DNA of 64,000 bases from Sporobacter sp963675425 (GCA_963675425.1 OY776214.1:3534001-3598000); one strand, 5' to 3'. Shown: positions 7,426-16,919, counted from the stretch's first letter. Program-made: numbers and translations. Notes: a model not told the origin generated them from the sequence alone.

Positions 7426-9168
7426 TCAGACCTCCTTCGCCGTCGACTCAAACGCGTCGAACGCACACAGCTGTGTGCACACGCCGCAGCCGACGCACAG
7501 CGTTGCGTCGACTGTGGCTTTCCCGTCCTTAAAGCTGATGGCGGGACAGCCGATCTTCATACAGGCTCGGCAGCCCTTGCATTTGTCGCTATCGACCTTG
7601 AGCGCCGGTTTGGCCTTGACGGTCTTTAAAAGCGCGCAGGGACGGCGGGAGATAATGACGGACGGCTCTTCGGCCAGAAGTTCTTCCTTGACGGCCTCTT
7701 CACATTGCTTCAAATTGTAGGGATCCACGACGCGCACGCGTGAAATGCCAATGGATTTACACAGGGCTTCCAGATCAATTTTCCCAGCCGGCTCGCCCTT
7801 GATATTAAGGCCCGTCGTCGGGTTTTGCTGATGGCCTGTCATGCCGGTAATGGAGTTGTCGAGGATGATAACGGTCGAGCAGGAACCGTTGTAGGCGATG
7901 TTGATAAGCCCCGTTACACCTGAGTGCATAAACGTCGAATCGCCGATTACGGCTACGGAATTCTTTTCACCCTCGGCGCCCAGCGCCTTATTAAAGCCGT
8001 GCAGGCCCGATACGGACGCGCCCATGCAGATGGTGGAGTCCATCGCGCCGAGGGGCGCTGCCGCGCCGAGCGTATAGCAGCCAATGTCGCCGATGACGTG
8101 GGCTTTATTTTTAACGAGCGCGTAAAACAACCCCCGGTGCGGACAGCCCGCGCACATGACGGGCGGACGCATGGGAATGTTGGTGTCCAGAGCTTTTACA
8201 GCCGGAACGGCCAGTCCGAGCTTTTCCCGAATGAGATTTTGCGAGAACTCGCCGACATCCGGGAAAAGCGATTTACCCGTAACGTCAAGCCCAAGCGATA
8301 AGCAGTGTTCTTCAATAAAACCGTCGAGCTCCTCAACGACAATAAGCTTTTTAACCCTGGCGGCAAAGTCTTTAATGAGCTTAACCGGCAGCGGGAAGAC
8401 GAGGCCAAGCTTTAAAACGCTGACCGTTTCGCCGAAGACCTCCTTGACGTACTGATAAGCCGTGCCGGAGGTGATGATGCCCATGTCCGTGCCGCCCATC
8501 TCCACGCGGTTGAGGCTCGACGTCTCGGCAAATGCCGTCAGCGCTTTGGTCCGCTCAATGACGACCGGATGGCGGTTGCGGGCATTGGCGGGCATCATGA
8601 TGTATTTCGCGCCGTTTTTCTCATATGGTACAGGCGTTTTTTCAACGCGCTCGCTGGTTTCCACGATGCTCTGCGAGTGCGCGATGCGCGTGCACGAGCG
8701 GATGATGAACGGCGTGTCAAACTGCTCGGACAGGTCATAAGCCGTCTTTGTAAATTCCAGGCATTCGGCGGAATCGGACGGCTCGAGCATCGGCAGCTTG
8801 GTCGCCTTGGCGTAGTATCGCGAATCCTGCTCGTTTTGAGACGAGTGCATGCCGGGATCGTCCGCTACGGCGATGACCATGCCGGCGTTAACGCCGGTAT
8901 AGGAGATCGTAAACAGCGGGTCGGCCGCCACGTTCAGGCCGACGTGCTTCATACCGCAGAAGCTCCGTTTACCGCCGAACGCCGCGCCAAAGGCTACCTC
9001 CATAGCCACCTTCTCGTTGGGCGCCCACTCCGAATAGATCGCGTCGTACGTCGCGGCGTACTCCGTGATCTCGGTGCTGGGCGTCCCGGGATAACTGGAA
9101 ACAACGTCTACGCCGGCCTCATAAAGTCCTCTGGCGACCGCTTCGTTTCCAAGCATCAAAGTCTTCAA
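7426..9168 (-). CDS. iorA: Indolepyruvate ferredoxin oxidoreductase, alpha subunit
   Basis: IorA (580 residues) carries the pyrimidine-binding domain first (SSYPGTPSTEITEYA near residue 25), then the CAGCPHRGLFYAL segment near 340. The thiamine-diphosphate/Mg domain follows (GDIGCYTLG ... GDSTFMHSG ... N, residues 360-440), and a C-terminal two-cluster ferredoxin domain from about 528. The first Cys cluster is CKGCRACMKIGCP, with four residues before the last Cys; the second is CVGCGVCTQLC. The enzyme ferments transaminated Phe, Tyr or Trp to aryl-acetyl-CoA. The start is TTG with AAGGGGG 9 nt upstream. It is the first gene of its operon, with a promoter at 9229-9257. Confidence 0.95.
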   Translation of the reverse strand: MKTLMLGNEAVARGLYEAGVDVVSSYPGTPSTEITEYAATYDAIYSEWAPNEKVAMEVAFGAAFGGKRSFCGMKHVGLNVAADPLFTISYTGVNAGMVIAVADDPGMHSSQNEQDSRYYAKATKLPMLEPSDSAECLEFTKTAYDLSEQFDTPFIIRSCTRIAHSQSIVETSERVEKTPVPYEKNGAKYIMMPANARNRHPVVIERTKALTAFAETSSLNRVEMGGTDMGIITSGTAYQYVKEVFGETVSVLKLGLVFPLPVKLIKDFAARVKKLIVVEELDGFIEEHCLSLGLDVTGKSLFPDVGEFSQNLIREKLGLAVPAVKALDTNIPMRPPVMCAGCPHRGLFYALVKNKAHVIGDIGCYTLGAAAPLGAMDSTICMGASVSGLHGFNKALGAEGEKNSVAVIGDSTFMHSGVTGLINIAYNGSCSTVIILDNSITGMTGHQQNPTTGLNIKGEPAGKIDLEALCKSIGISRVRVVDPYNLKQCEEAVKEELLAEEPSVIISRRPCALLKTVKAKPALKVDSDKCKGCRACMKIGCPAISFKDGKATVDATLCVGCGVCTQLCAFDAFESTAKEV

Positions 9169-9228
9169 TTGCTTGGGCCCCCTTAATCTTTGCTTTTATC
9201 TGTATTTTCAATCTTAGCGATTTCTTTG

Positions 9229-9257
9229 ATTATACCATCGGCATTCCCGGTTGTCCA
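9229..9257 (-). promoter_or_regulatory. Sigma-A-type promoter for iorAB-paaK-ACT
   Basis: TGGACA (9252-9257) and TATAAT (9229-9234) lie on the minus strand 17 bp apart, giving 5/6 and 6/6 consensus matches. The transcript would start about 55 bp before iorA. This separates the ior unit from the ligase-transporter unit upstream. Confidence 0.75.
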
Positions 9258-9309
9258 AGTAAAAATCGCGCCAAACAATGCGTCATACAGTCTCTGTCAC
9301 ACAAAGGCG

Positions 9310-9341
9310 AAACACAATCCGCCGGCAGGCGGATTGTGTTT
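9310..9341. terminator. Hairpin closing the ligase-transporter unit
   Basis: AAACACAATCCGCC and its complement GGCGGATTGTGTTT form a perfect 14-bp stem with loop GGCA, 19 bp past the transporter stop. The T-run on the minus strand is weak, so read-through into ior is possible. Confidence 0.65.
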
Positions 9342-9359
9342 CATATTATTTGTTTACAC

Positions 9360-10574
9360 TTACGGGCGCTTGATACTCGCGTTGAGGAACAATCCTATAA
9401 CAGAAGCCCCGGCGAGAATAACAAACGTCCACACAAAGCTCCCCGTAGCGTCTTTAATAGCACCCGCCCATGTCGACGCAAATGCCGTTAAAATCAGCTG
9501 CAGGTTTAAAATCCCCAGATTGAGCGAAAAGTTTTTCTGGCCGAAGAACGCACCGACAAACGCCGTCGAACCGGTCGGGGCAAAACCGTATGTAATACCG
9601 CAAAGAATTGTACCGATGACCGTGATGCTCAAGGTGTTCGTCTGCAAGCCAAACGCAACCGTCAGCGGCGCGATGATTGCCAGGCCGCTTGTAACAAACT
9701 GTGTCTTGCGGCGGCCGATGACATCGAAAAGCCAGCCGGAAACGATCCGGCCAAAACCATTTGAAATAGCAATAATACCAACCATTGTCGCGGCGAAAGC
9801 ATCGGCACCGCCGGCATCCGCAACGATGTTTTTTGCAAAGCCAAAGGACGCCCCGCCGACAGATGCCAGAAGCCAGAAGAAGATAAACAGTTTCCAGAAC
9901 GAGAATCTTTTGATCATCTCAAGGGCCGTATAATCCCTGGTCTCGAAATCGTTTTCGTCCTTCTTTTCTTTCTTTTTGGGCGCGGGGAATTTCAGCCCCG
10001 CGGGTGGCTCCTTGATAATAAAGGCGACGATAATAAAAACAGCGGCCGTTATGATGGCGATACCGACAAAAGTCGAGCGCCATCCGATATTTTCCATTTT
10101 GATGGTTGCGGCTGCAACCTTTCCGATAATAATCGCATTCAGTCCAAAACCCATTAGAAGAAGTCCGGACGCCATGCCCCTTTTATCGGGGAACCATGCT
10201 GAGACGGTGCCTATAACCGTGTTATATACAACACCAATAGCTATACCGCCCAGGAAACCATATGACAGATATAAAACCGCAATATTCCCCTGCATCTGTG
10301 ACGCGATAAAAAAGCTGAGGAAAATAAGAACGGCACTGATCAAAAACCGTACCATCGGTGATAATTTCTTTGAAAGCAACCCGGATAAAAACCCACCAAT
10401 ACAAAAGACCGCCAGCGTAATCGTAAAGTTCAAACCCAGCTGTGCGTTATTCCAGCCAAACTCCGCTGCCAGCGGCGCCGCCAGAATAGACCATGCGTAA
10501 ATGATGCCCGCAAACAGAAGCGTGATAACGCCGACGACGAGCTGCAGCCATCTAATCCCTATTTTATTTTCCAT
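9360..10574 (-). CDS. MFS transporter, oxalate/formate-antiporter (OFA) type
   Basis: The 404-residue protein has 12 predicted membrane helices split by a charged central loop (KKKEKKDENDFETRD) near residue 200. The first helix, RWLQLVVGVITLLFAGIIYAWS, is typical of the OFA family, which exchanges or takes up small carboxylates. It lies 43 bp after the acyl-CoA ligase in one transcript. A carboxylic acid that the ligase activates is therefore the likely substrate, but its identity is unknown. SD GGGGGAG is 11 nt before the ATG. Confidence 0.8.
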   Translation of the reverse strand: MENKIGIRWLQLVVGVITLLFAGIIYAWSILAAPLAAEFGWNNAQLGLNFTITLAVFCIGGFLSGLLSKKLSPMVRFLISAVLIFLSFFIASQMQGNIAVLYLSYGFLGGIAIGVVYNTVIGTVSAWFPDKRGMASGLLLMGFGLNAIIIGKVAAATIKMENIGWRSTFVGIAIITAAVFIIVAFIIKEPPAGLKFPAPKKKEKKDENDFETRDYTALEMIKRFSFWKLFIFFWLLASVGGASFGFAKNIVADAGGADAFAATMVGIIAISNGFGRIVSGWLFDVIGRRKTQFVTSGLAIIAPLTVAFGLQTNTLSITVIGTILCGITYGFAPTGSTAFVGAFFGQKNFSLNLGILNLQLILTAFASTWAGAIKDATGSFVWTFVILAGASVIGLFLNASIKRP

Positions 10575-10617
10575 TAATATAGTACTCCCCCTTGTTTGAT
10601 CCCTTACTTAATCCCTT

Positions 10618-12255
10618 TTACGCGTTGGATTGAGCGGCAACGATGCTGTCGGCCCCGTACAGGACACGCAGCCTCGGCTTCTCTATTTTTCCGGTCGGGT
10701 TTCTCGGCACTTTGGCGAAGATGATCTTACGGGGGCGCTTATAACGCGGCAGCTCGTGACAGAACGCGTTGATGTCCTCTTCCGTACAGCTATGGTCCTG
10801 CTTAATCTCGATAATCGCCGCTGTGATTTCCCCCAGACGAACGTCCGGCAGCCCGATAACCGCCACGTCCTTAATGTCCGGGTGCGCGCTTAAAAAGTCC
10901 TCGATCTGGACGGGATAGATGTTCTCCCCGCCGGTGATGATAACGTCTTTTTTACGGTCCACCAGAAAGATAAATCCATCCGGGTCCATATATGCCATAT
11001 CGCCGGTCAACAGCCATCCGTCTTTTAAGACCTCATTCGTGGCTTCCTCGTTATGATAGTAGCACGTCATGACGCCCGGGCCCTTGACGCAAAGCTCCCC
11101 AACCTCGCCCTGCTCCACGGCCAGCCCGTTTTCGTCAATGATCCTGATTTCCCATCCGTAACCCGGTATGCCGATTGCCCCGACCTTATGAATATTCTCC
11201 ACGCCCAAGTGTACGCAACCGGGGCCGATGGACTCAGACAGGCCGTAATTCGTATCGTATTCGTGATTCGGAAAATAGTCCTTCCAGCGCTTAATCAGGC
11301 TTTGCGGCACCGGCTGCGCGCCAATGTGCATCAGCCGCCACTGGTCAAGGTTATAATCGGAAGTTTTAAGGTCTCCCCTGTCAAGCGCGTTTAAAATGTC
11401 CTGCGCCCACGGCACTAAAAGCCAGACGATCGTGCACTTTTCACGGGATACGGCGTCGAATATATATTTCGGTTCCGTACCTTTCAAAAGCACGCCTTTG
11501 CCCCCGACGAGAAAACTCCCGAACCAGTGCATCTTTGCACCCGTGTGATACAGCGGCGGGATACACAGGAAAACATCGTCTTTCGTCTGGCCATGGTGTG
11601 CCTGCTCACACGCGCACGCGTGCATAAGGCTGCGGTGCTTATGTAATATTGCCTTTGGAAAACCCGTGGTGCCCGAAGAAAAATAGATGGCGCCGTCATC
11701 GTCGTCGTTAATGTCAATCAGCGGCGACGCGCTCGAGCAGTCGGCTGTTAAAAGCGTGTAATCCTCGGCAAACGGCGGGCATTCGCCGCCACCCGTATAT
11801 ATGAGCAGCCTGTTTTGGGAAATGGAGTCGGCAATTTCCTCGACGCGCCCGATAAACTCCGGGCCAAAGACGAGAACATCCGCCTCGGCCAGATTGAGGC
11901 AATACTGAATCTCCTCGGCCGTATACCGGAAATTGAGCGGTACGGCCAGAGCCCCGGTTTTCAGTACACCAAAATATATCGGGAGCCATTCCAGCCCGTT
12001 CATCATCAATATGGCAACCTTATTGCCTTTTTTGATTCCGACGCTTAATAAAAAGTTAGCCATCCTGTTGGCTTTTTCATTGAAAACATTCCACGTAATC
12101 TCCCGGCGGTAGTACGGGGCGTGCGACGGCTCGATGAGCTCGTATTCCTTCCAGGTGACGTGACGCTTCTTCTCCTGCTCCGGATTGATCTCCACCAGGC
12201 AAACGTCATTACCGTACAGTCTGCAGTTTTTTTCTAACACCTCTGTAATTGGCAT
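10618..12255 (-). CDS. AMP-dependent acyl-CoA synthetase/ligase
   Basis: This 545-residue ANL-superfamily enzyme activates a carboxylic acid through an acyl-adenylate to its CoA thioester. The P-loop (YFSSGTTGFPK) is near residue 195, YGLSESIGPG near 340, the lid hinge TGDMAYMDPDGF...DRKKDVIITGG near 430 and the catalytic lysine in NPTGKIEK near 525. It resembles the medium/long-chain fatty acid and crotonobetaine/carnitine ligase branch rather than PaaK. It is the first gene of a two-gene unit with an OFA transporter, behind a long leader. SD GAGGGGG is 9 nt before the ATG. Confidence 0.85.
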   Translation of the reverse strand: MPITEVLEKNCRLYGNDVCLVEINPEQEKKRHVTWKEYELIEPSHAPYYRREITWNVFNEKANRMANFLLSVGIKKGNKVAILMMNGLEWLPIYFGVLKTGALAVPLNFRYTAEEIQYCLNLAEADVLVFGPEFIGRVEEIADSISQNRLLIYTGGGECPPFAEDYTLLTADCSSASPLIDINDDDDGAIYFSSGTTGFPKAILHKHRSLMHACACEQAHHGQTKDDVFLCIPPLYHTGAKMHWFGSFLVGGKGVLLKGTEPKYIFDAVSREKCTIVWLLVPWAQDILNALDRGDLKTSDYNLDQWRLMHIGAQPVPQSLIKRWKDYFPNHEYDTNYGLSESIGPGCVHLGVENIHKVGAIGIPGYGWEIRIIDENGLAVEQGEVGELCVKGPGVMTCYYHNEEATNEVLKDGWLLTGDMAYMDPDGFIFLVDRKKDVIITGGENIYPVQIEDFLSAHPDIKDVAVIGLPDVRLGEITAAIIEIKQDHSCTEEDINAFCHELPRYKRPRKIIFAKVPRNPTGKIEKPRLRVLYGADSIVAAQSNA

Positions 12256-12483
12256 ATAGGCAACCCCCTCGTTGTTGTTACATCAAGGTGCATGATTTTA
12301 TAAATAAAGCGCCGCCGGCTTTTTAAAACCTCACATGCGCTCCATGTCAAACATAATTAAAGCTCCCATACGGGAAGCTTCATCCTTCTGCTTTCACTAA
12401 ATACAGCTGTCCGGACGCAAGCCTATCCATCTTTCAGCGATTTAACCAGCCCCGCATTTAGTGTATTTGGTCTTTAAAGCATT
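12256..12483 (-). promoter_or_regulatory. Long structured 5' leader, riboswitch or attenuator candidate
   Basis: The promoter at 12490-12518 predicts a leader of about 225 nt before the ligase gene. It contains an 8-bp long-range stem (ATTTAGTG 12456-12463 with CACTAAAT 12395-12402, plus-strand coordinates) closing a 52-nt internal region. A strong hairpin follows at 12359-12381 (AAGCTCCC / GGGAAGCTT with one bulge). I could not match it to TPP, FMN, SAM, lysine, cobalamin, glycine, purine, c-di-GMP or T-box consensus features. No other gene is seen in this stretch. Confidence 0.4.
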
Positions 12484-12489
12484 AAAGCG

Positions 12490-12518
12490 ACTATAGCAGA
12501 CAGCACGCCGTTTGTCAA
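12490..12518 (-). promoter_or_regulatory. Strong sigma-A-type promoter for the ligase-transporter unit
   Basis: TTGACA (12513-12518) and TATAGT (12490-12495) lie on the minus strand exactly 17 bp apart: 6/6 and 5/6 consensus matches. Confidence 0.8.
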
Positions 12519-12672
12519 GATGATCATCGTTCATTTTTGCGACGGCTCATGTTTTTCAGTCAGGCAGGCTATGGGCTGCGCACTATATGATTTCCTGGTA
12601 ATGTTTACAAAAAAGCTGCCGAATGATAACATAAAATCACTCGAAATAGTGTGAAAGTTGGGAGGCGCGCGG

Positions 12673-14958
12673 ATGCGCAAGCTGGCTTGGGCGGCCTTAT
12701 CGTTTTCCGCCGCTGTTTTCCTGTCCCGGTACCTGCTGCCCGCGTCGTGGCTCTTATACGGCTCGGCCGCCTGCGCCGTTCTCGGTGCGGCGGGTTTTCT
12801 GTTCAGATCATCTGCTCGCCAGCGGATTGTACTCGCTGGTCTGGCGCTTGCCGCCGGCTTTGTTTGGACAGCGTTTTATACGAACGTCTTCCTAAAACCG
12901 GCTGAGACGCTGGACGGCGTGACCGAGACGGTATCGGCCATTGCTTTAAGCACGCCGGAAAATACAGACTACGGCTCAAAGCTGACCGTAACCATCAAGC
13001 AGGACGGCTTGCCGGACGTCAAGACGATACTTTACGTCTTTGAGGCCCTGCCAGAAATAAATGCCGGCAACTCGTTAACGTTTACAGCTCGTTTCAAGCT
13101 GGCAGATACGGTATTCGGTGAGGAAACGGACGGCTATTTCTCCAAGGGGATTTTTCTCACGGCATACGCGGAGGGCGGCATAGCCATAACGGACCGGCAC
13201 ACGCCGCTCAGATATTTTCCCGCGTACATAGCCGATCGGTCCGGCCAGGTGGTTGACCGCATTTTCCCGAATGGCGTCAGGGGCTTCATGCGTGCGCTTC
13301 TTTTAGGCGACACCTCCGGCGTTTACGGCGACCCTGTACTCTCATCGTCCATGGCGGCGGCCGGCGCGTCGCACGTCGTGGCGGTATCGGGGATGCACCT
13401 GGCGTTTCTCGTCGGCTTTGTCAAAATCATCGTCCGGAAAAAGCGTCGGCTGGCCGCGGTCGCCATTCCCGTCATTCTACTGTTTATGGCCGTCGTCGGC
13501 TTCCGCCCGTCGCTGGCACGCGCCGGCATCATGCAGATTTTTCTGCTGTGCGCGCCGCTTTTCAAGCGTGAAAACGACGTCTTCACCTCTTTGTCGGCTT
13601 CACTCATGCTTATCCTTCTGATCAACCCGTACGCCGCGGTCAGCGCGGGGCTACAGCTGTCGTTTGCCGCGACGCTGGGGCTGGCGCTGTATGCCGAAAA
13701 GCTCTTTACACGTCTTGATGAGCCATTGAGATATAAAAAGCTCTATTCTTACAAGCTTGTAAGAATAGCCATACGCTTCATCATCGGCGGCTTGTCCTCA
13801 ACGCTTGCGGCACTTGCCTTCTCAGTACCGTTGGCCGCGGTTCACTTTGGAATCGTCTCGATCGTCGCACCTTTGACGAACCTGCTCATACTCCTGCCGG
13901 TATCACTGGCTTTTATTGGCGGCATGCTCGCCCTGATACTGGGATTCATATTCGCACCGGCCGGTATTGCATGCGCTTTCATAGCAGCGCTGCCCGTCCG
14001 CTGGATTATTGCCGTCATCGGCGGTCTGTCGCAGCTGCCCTTTGCGGCCGTTTACACCTCAAACCCCGCCGCCGTTATCTGGCTTATTTATACTTATGCA
14101 ATGCTCCTGGCGCTGTGGCTGTCACGCGCACGGCTGCGTCAGCTTCTAACGCCGGCATGCCTGTCCGCCGCGTCCCTAAGCCTGATACTTGTGGCCACAT
14201 CCGTTACGTCCGCGGCCGGCGGCTTTCGCGTCACGGCGCTGGATGTGGGACAAGGCCAGTCGATCATCCTCACATCCGGGCAGTACACTGCCGTTGTAGA
14301 CTGCGGCAGCGTCAGCGGAAAGGACGCAGGAGACCGGCTTATACGGAATCTTAAAAGCGCCGGGCGTGGGCGCATTGACCTGCTGGTACTCACGCATTTC
14401 CACACCGACCACGCCGGCGGCGTTGAAGAAGTCCTCAGCCGTTTCCCCGTCACAGCTCTCGCAATGCCGGACCCATCGACAGACGGCGGCAATTTGGCAG
14501 CGGACATCGAATCGCTGGCGCATGACAAAGGCATCCGGACCGTTTACGTAACCGAAAACCTCACAGCGTCGCTTGGCAGCATGACACTGACACTGTACGC
14601 ACCGGTCGGCACCTCGGATGAAAACGAACGCGGTGTCGTAATCCTCGCAACGCAGCGGGAATTTGACGCGCTGATTACAGGCGATATCTCAGACGATACG
14701 GAAAGGGCGCTTCTAGCATCGGCGGCGCTGCCGGATATTGAAGTACTGGTGGCCGGCCATCACGGGTCGAAGTACGCGACGTCCGACGAACTCCTGGACG
14801 CCGTCACCCCAGAGGCCGCCCTTATATCCGTCGGCTACAACAGCTACGGGCACCCCTCGCCTGAGACGCTCCAGAAGCTGGCCAGAAGCGGCATTTTAAT
14901 ATACCGAACCGACCTTTTGGGAAATGTAACAGTCAAGGCACGGCAAAATAACAAATGA
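12673..14958 (+). CDS. comEC: ComEC/Rec2-type DNA uptake channel
   Basis: ComEC forms the inner-membrane channel for single-stranded DNA during transformation. The 761-residue protein has N-terminal membrane helices and a soluble OB-like region. The competence domain with SHVVAVSGMHLAFLVG lies near residue 235. A C-terminal metallo-beta-lactamase domain follows from about 515, with THFHTDHAGG near 574 and AGHHGSKYAT near 695, thought to degrade the non-transported strand. The ATG at 12673 has GGAGG exactly 7 nt upstream; a TTG five codons earlier has no SD. comEA is not adjacent, so competence cannot be assumed. In clostridia comEC is widely conserved even where transformation is unknown. Confidence 0.93.
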   Translation: MRKLAWAALSFSAAVFLSRYLLPASWLLYGSAACAVLGAAGFLFRSSARQRIVLAGLALAAGFVWTAFYTNVFLKPAETLDGVTETVSAIALSTPENTDYGSKLTVTIKQDGLPDVKTILYVFEALPEINAGNSLTFTARFKLADTVFGEETDGYFSKGIFLTAYAEGGIAITDRHTPLRYFPAYIADRSGQVVDRIFPNGVRGFMRALLLGDTSGVYGDPVLSSSMAAAGASHVVAVSGMHLAFLVGFVKIIVRKKRRLAAVAIPVILLFMAVVGFRPSLARAGIMQIFLLCAPLFKRENDVFTSLSASLMLILLINPYAAVSAGLQLSFAATLGLALYAEKLFTRLDEPLRYKKLYSYKLVRIAIRFIIGGLSSTLAALAFSVPLAAVHFGIVSIVAPLTNLLILLPVSLAFIGGMLALILGFIFAPAGIACAFIAALPVRWIIAVIGGLSQLPFAAVYTSNPAAVIWLIYTYAMLLALWLSRARLRQLLTPACLSAASLSLILVATSVTSAAGGFRVTALDVGQGQSIILTSGQYTAVVDCGSVSGKDAGDRLIRNLKSAGRGRIDLLVLTHFHTDHAGGVEEVLSRFPVTALAMPDPSTDGGNLAADIESLAHDKGIRTVYVTENLTASLGSMTLTLYAPVGTSDENERGVVILATQREFDALITGDISDDTERALLASAALPDIEVLVAGHHGSKYATSDELLDAVTPEAALISVGYNSYGHPSPETLQKLARSGILIYRTDLLGNVTVKARQNNK

Positions 14959-14987
14959 GTAATCATGCCGCCCGCAATTGTTAGGTA

Positions 14988-15016
14988 TGGAAATGCAAGC
15001 TGGCAGGATGTATAAT
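14988..15016 (+). promoter_or_regulatory. Promoter for holA
   Basis: TATAAT (15011-15016) lies 17 bp after TGGAAA (14988-14993), a 4/6 match. It is placed between the comEC stop and the holA SD. Confidence 0.5.
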
Positions 15017-15058
15017 GATCGGGAAAACGGCGCGTCTCGGACGCAACGGAGGCTTTTC

Positions 15059-16123
15059 ATGGCAAAAAAAACTCAAACAGACAAGAAAAACGACGCGCTG
15101 GACGCGCTAAAAAACGATATCTCCGCTGGCACTCCCCGTAATCTCTACATTTTTCACGGTGTGGAGCGCTATCTTCTGGAGCACTATCTCGTCAAGCTCC
15201 GCACGCTTTTATGTCCCGGCGGCCTGAGCGACTTCAATTACAGGCGCTATGAGGGCAAAGGCCTCGGTATCAACGAGCTCGTCACAGCCTGTGAAACGCT
15301 GCCGATGCTTTCTGAGCGCACGCTCGTCGAGATTCACGATTACGACCTGTTTAAATCAAGCGAAAACGAGCGGGAGGCACTAACGGCGCTCTTTTCAGAT
15401 GTACCCGAATACGTCTGCCTCGTCTTTGTTTACAACGTGCTGGACTACACACCCGACAAGCGGCTGAAAAAGCTGACCGCAGCCCTGAGTACATCAGCAT
15501 CCGTCGTCGAGTTCGCGCCGCAGCCGCAGTCCAAGCTTATCAAGTGGATACAGCAGCATGTAAAGGCGGGCGGAAAGCAAATCGACACGCCGACGGCAGA
15601 ATATCTGGCCTTTATTACGGGCGGCCTGATGACGACGCTGGGGACCGAAATTGATAAACTGTGCTTTTACGCGCCCGGTCAGGCCGTCACGCGCACCGAT
15701 ATTGACGCCGTGGTCTCCCCAGTCCTCGACGCCGTGTCGTGGAAGCTGACGGACAGTCTTGTCAGCGGCCGTTTTGACGACGCGGCGGGGATACTCGTCG
15801 ACCTTTTAAATATGCACGAGCCGCCGCACAAGCTGATGTACACAATCACACTCAAGCTCCGGCAGCTCATGGCGGCGCGGCTGTGCCTGGATCGTGCGCA
15901 GGGTGAAAAAGACCTCATGCGACTGGCCGATATCCGCTTCGAGTTCCAGGCGCGCAACCTTCTGTCAAGCGCTCGGAAAACAACAGCGGCGCGCTGCGCC
16001 CGCTTCGTCCGCCTGTCGGCCGATACGGCGCTGCGTATGAATATGGGCGGCGACCCCGAAGCGCTCCTCACGGAGCTTGTAATCCAGCTGGCCGCATGCT
16101 ATAAGGGGAGCGTTTTATGCTGA
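15059..16123 (+). CDS. holA: DNA polymerase III delta subunit
   Basis: HolA is the clamp-loader subunit that opens the sliding clamp. The 354-residue protein shows the family pattern: NLYIFHGVERYLLEHY near residue 23, in the degenerate nucleotide-binding region, then an AAA+-like fold and a C-terminal collar with the LLVDLLNMHEPP-like and TLKLRQLM segments. The ATG at 15059 has GGAGG 6 nt upstream and gives MAKKTQ; the longer frame from 14978 overlaps the promoter. The stop overlaps the next start by 7 bp. Confidence 0.9.
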   Translation: MAKKTQTDKKNDALDALKNDISAGTPRNLYIFHGVERYLLEHYLVKLRTLLCPGGLSDFNYRRYEGKGLGINELVTACETLPMLSERTLVEIHDYDLFKSSENEREALTALFSDVPEYVCLVFVYNVLDYTPDKRLKKLTAALSTSASVVEFAPQPQSKLIKWIQQHVKAGGKQIDTPTAEYLAFITGGLMTTLGTEIDKLCFYAPGQAVTRTDIDAVVSPVLDAVSWKLTDSLVSGRFDDAAGILVDLLNMHEPPHKLMYTITLKLRQLMAARLCLDRAQGEKDLMRLADIRFEFQARNLLSSARKTTAARCARFVRLSADTALRMNMGGDPEALLTELVIQLAACYKGSVLC

Positions 16124-16710
16124 GCGTCCGTGAGGTCATCGTCGTGGAGGGCCGGCACGATAAAAACGCCGTCAAAGCCGCCGTTGATGCCGTCATCGTC
16201 GAGACAGCCGGCTTCGGTGTTTTTTCAAACGACGAGAAAATTGCGCTCCTGAAACAGCTGGCCGACGCGCGCGGGCTCGTTATACTCACCGACAGCGACA
16301 GCGCCGGTTTCTTAATACGCAATAACCTGAAGGGCCGTTTAAACGGCAAAAACGTCAAGCACGCCTATATTCCGGACATCAAAGGACGCGAACGGCGTAA
16401 AAGCAAACCATCCAGAGAGGGTAAGCTCGGCGTTGAGGCCATGAGCCGCGACGTTATTATCGATTGCCTGAAAAGAGCCGGCGCAACACTTTCGGACGGC
16501 ATTGAACCGGCGCGCAGCGAGCCGATCACAAAAGCCGACCTCTATGAAGCCGGCCTCACGGGACAACCCGGCAGCGCCGCGAGACGTCAGGCTTTGCTTG
16601 TTGAGCTTGGACTTCCCGAACATTTGTCTCCCAACGCTCTCGTGGACGTGCTCAGCGCTCTTTATACGAAAGAGGCGTTTTTCAGCCACATTTGTCGCAT
16701 TAACGCGTAA
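16117..16710 (+). CDS. rnmV: RNase M5-like TOPRIM nuclease
   Basis: RNase M5 cuts pre-5S rRNA in Gram-positive bacteria. The TOPRIM domain occupies residues 1-95: VREVIVVEGRHDKNAV carries the catalytic Glu and VILTDSDSAG the DxD metal site. The C-terminal domain of about 90 residues matches the type attached to TOPRIM in clostridial RNase M5-like proteins. Length 197 is within the family range of about 180-200. It overlaps holA by 7 bp and is presumably co-transcribed. The usual rnmV neighbour ksgA is absent here, so a specialised paralogue cannot be excluded. Confidence 0.75.
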   Translation: MLSVREVIVVEGRHDKNAVKAAVDAVIVETAGFGVFSNDEKIALLKQLADARGLVILTDSDSAGFLIRNNLKGRLNGKNVKHAYIPDIKGRERRKSKPSREGKLGVEAMSRDVIIDCLKRAGATLSDGIEPARSEPITKADLYEAGLTGQPGSAARRQALLVELGLPEHLSPNALVDVLSALYTKEAFFSHICRINA

Positions 16711-16760
16711 AAGCGTAAAGATTGTGAAATAGTTGAAAATATATGTCTGAAAATTTTCAT

Positions 16761-16792
16761 GGCTGCCACGGCTAGTTGGCAGCCTGTTTTTA
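16761..16792 (+). terminator. Intrinsic terminator after holA-rnmV
   Basis: GGCTGCC and GGCAGCC form a 7-bp stem with a 10-nt loop, followed by TGTTTTTA. Confidence 0.75.
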
Positions 16793-16919
16793 TGGCCCCT
16801 ACATTTTGTACCCTCGTCGAACAGTGTCGAATAGCGCGAATTTTTACGGTGGATTTCTCGGATGGCATATGGAATAATTTGACCCGGGACATCAAAACAG
16901 CGAGAGGAGTTATTGAGCA

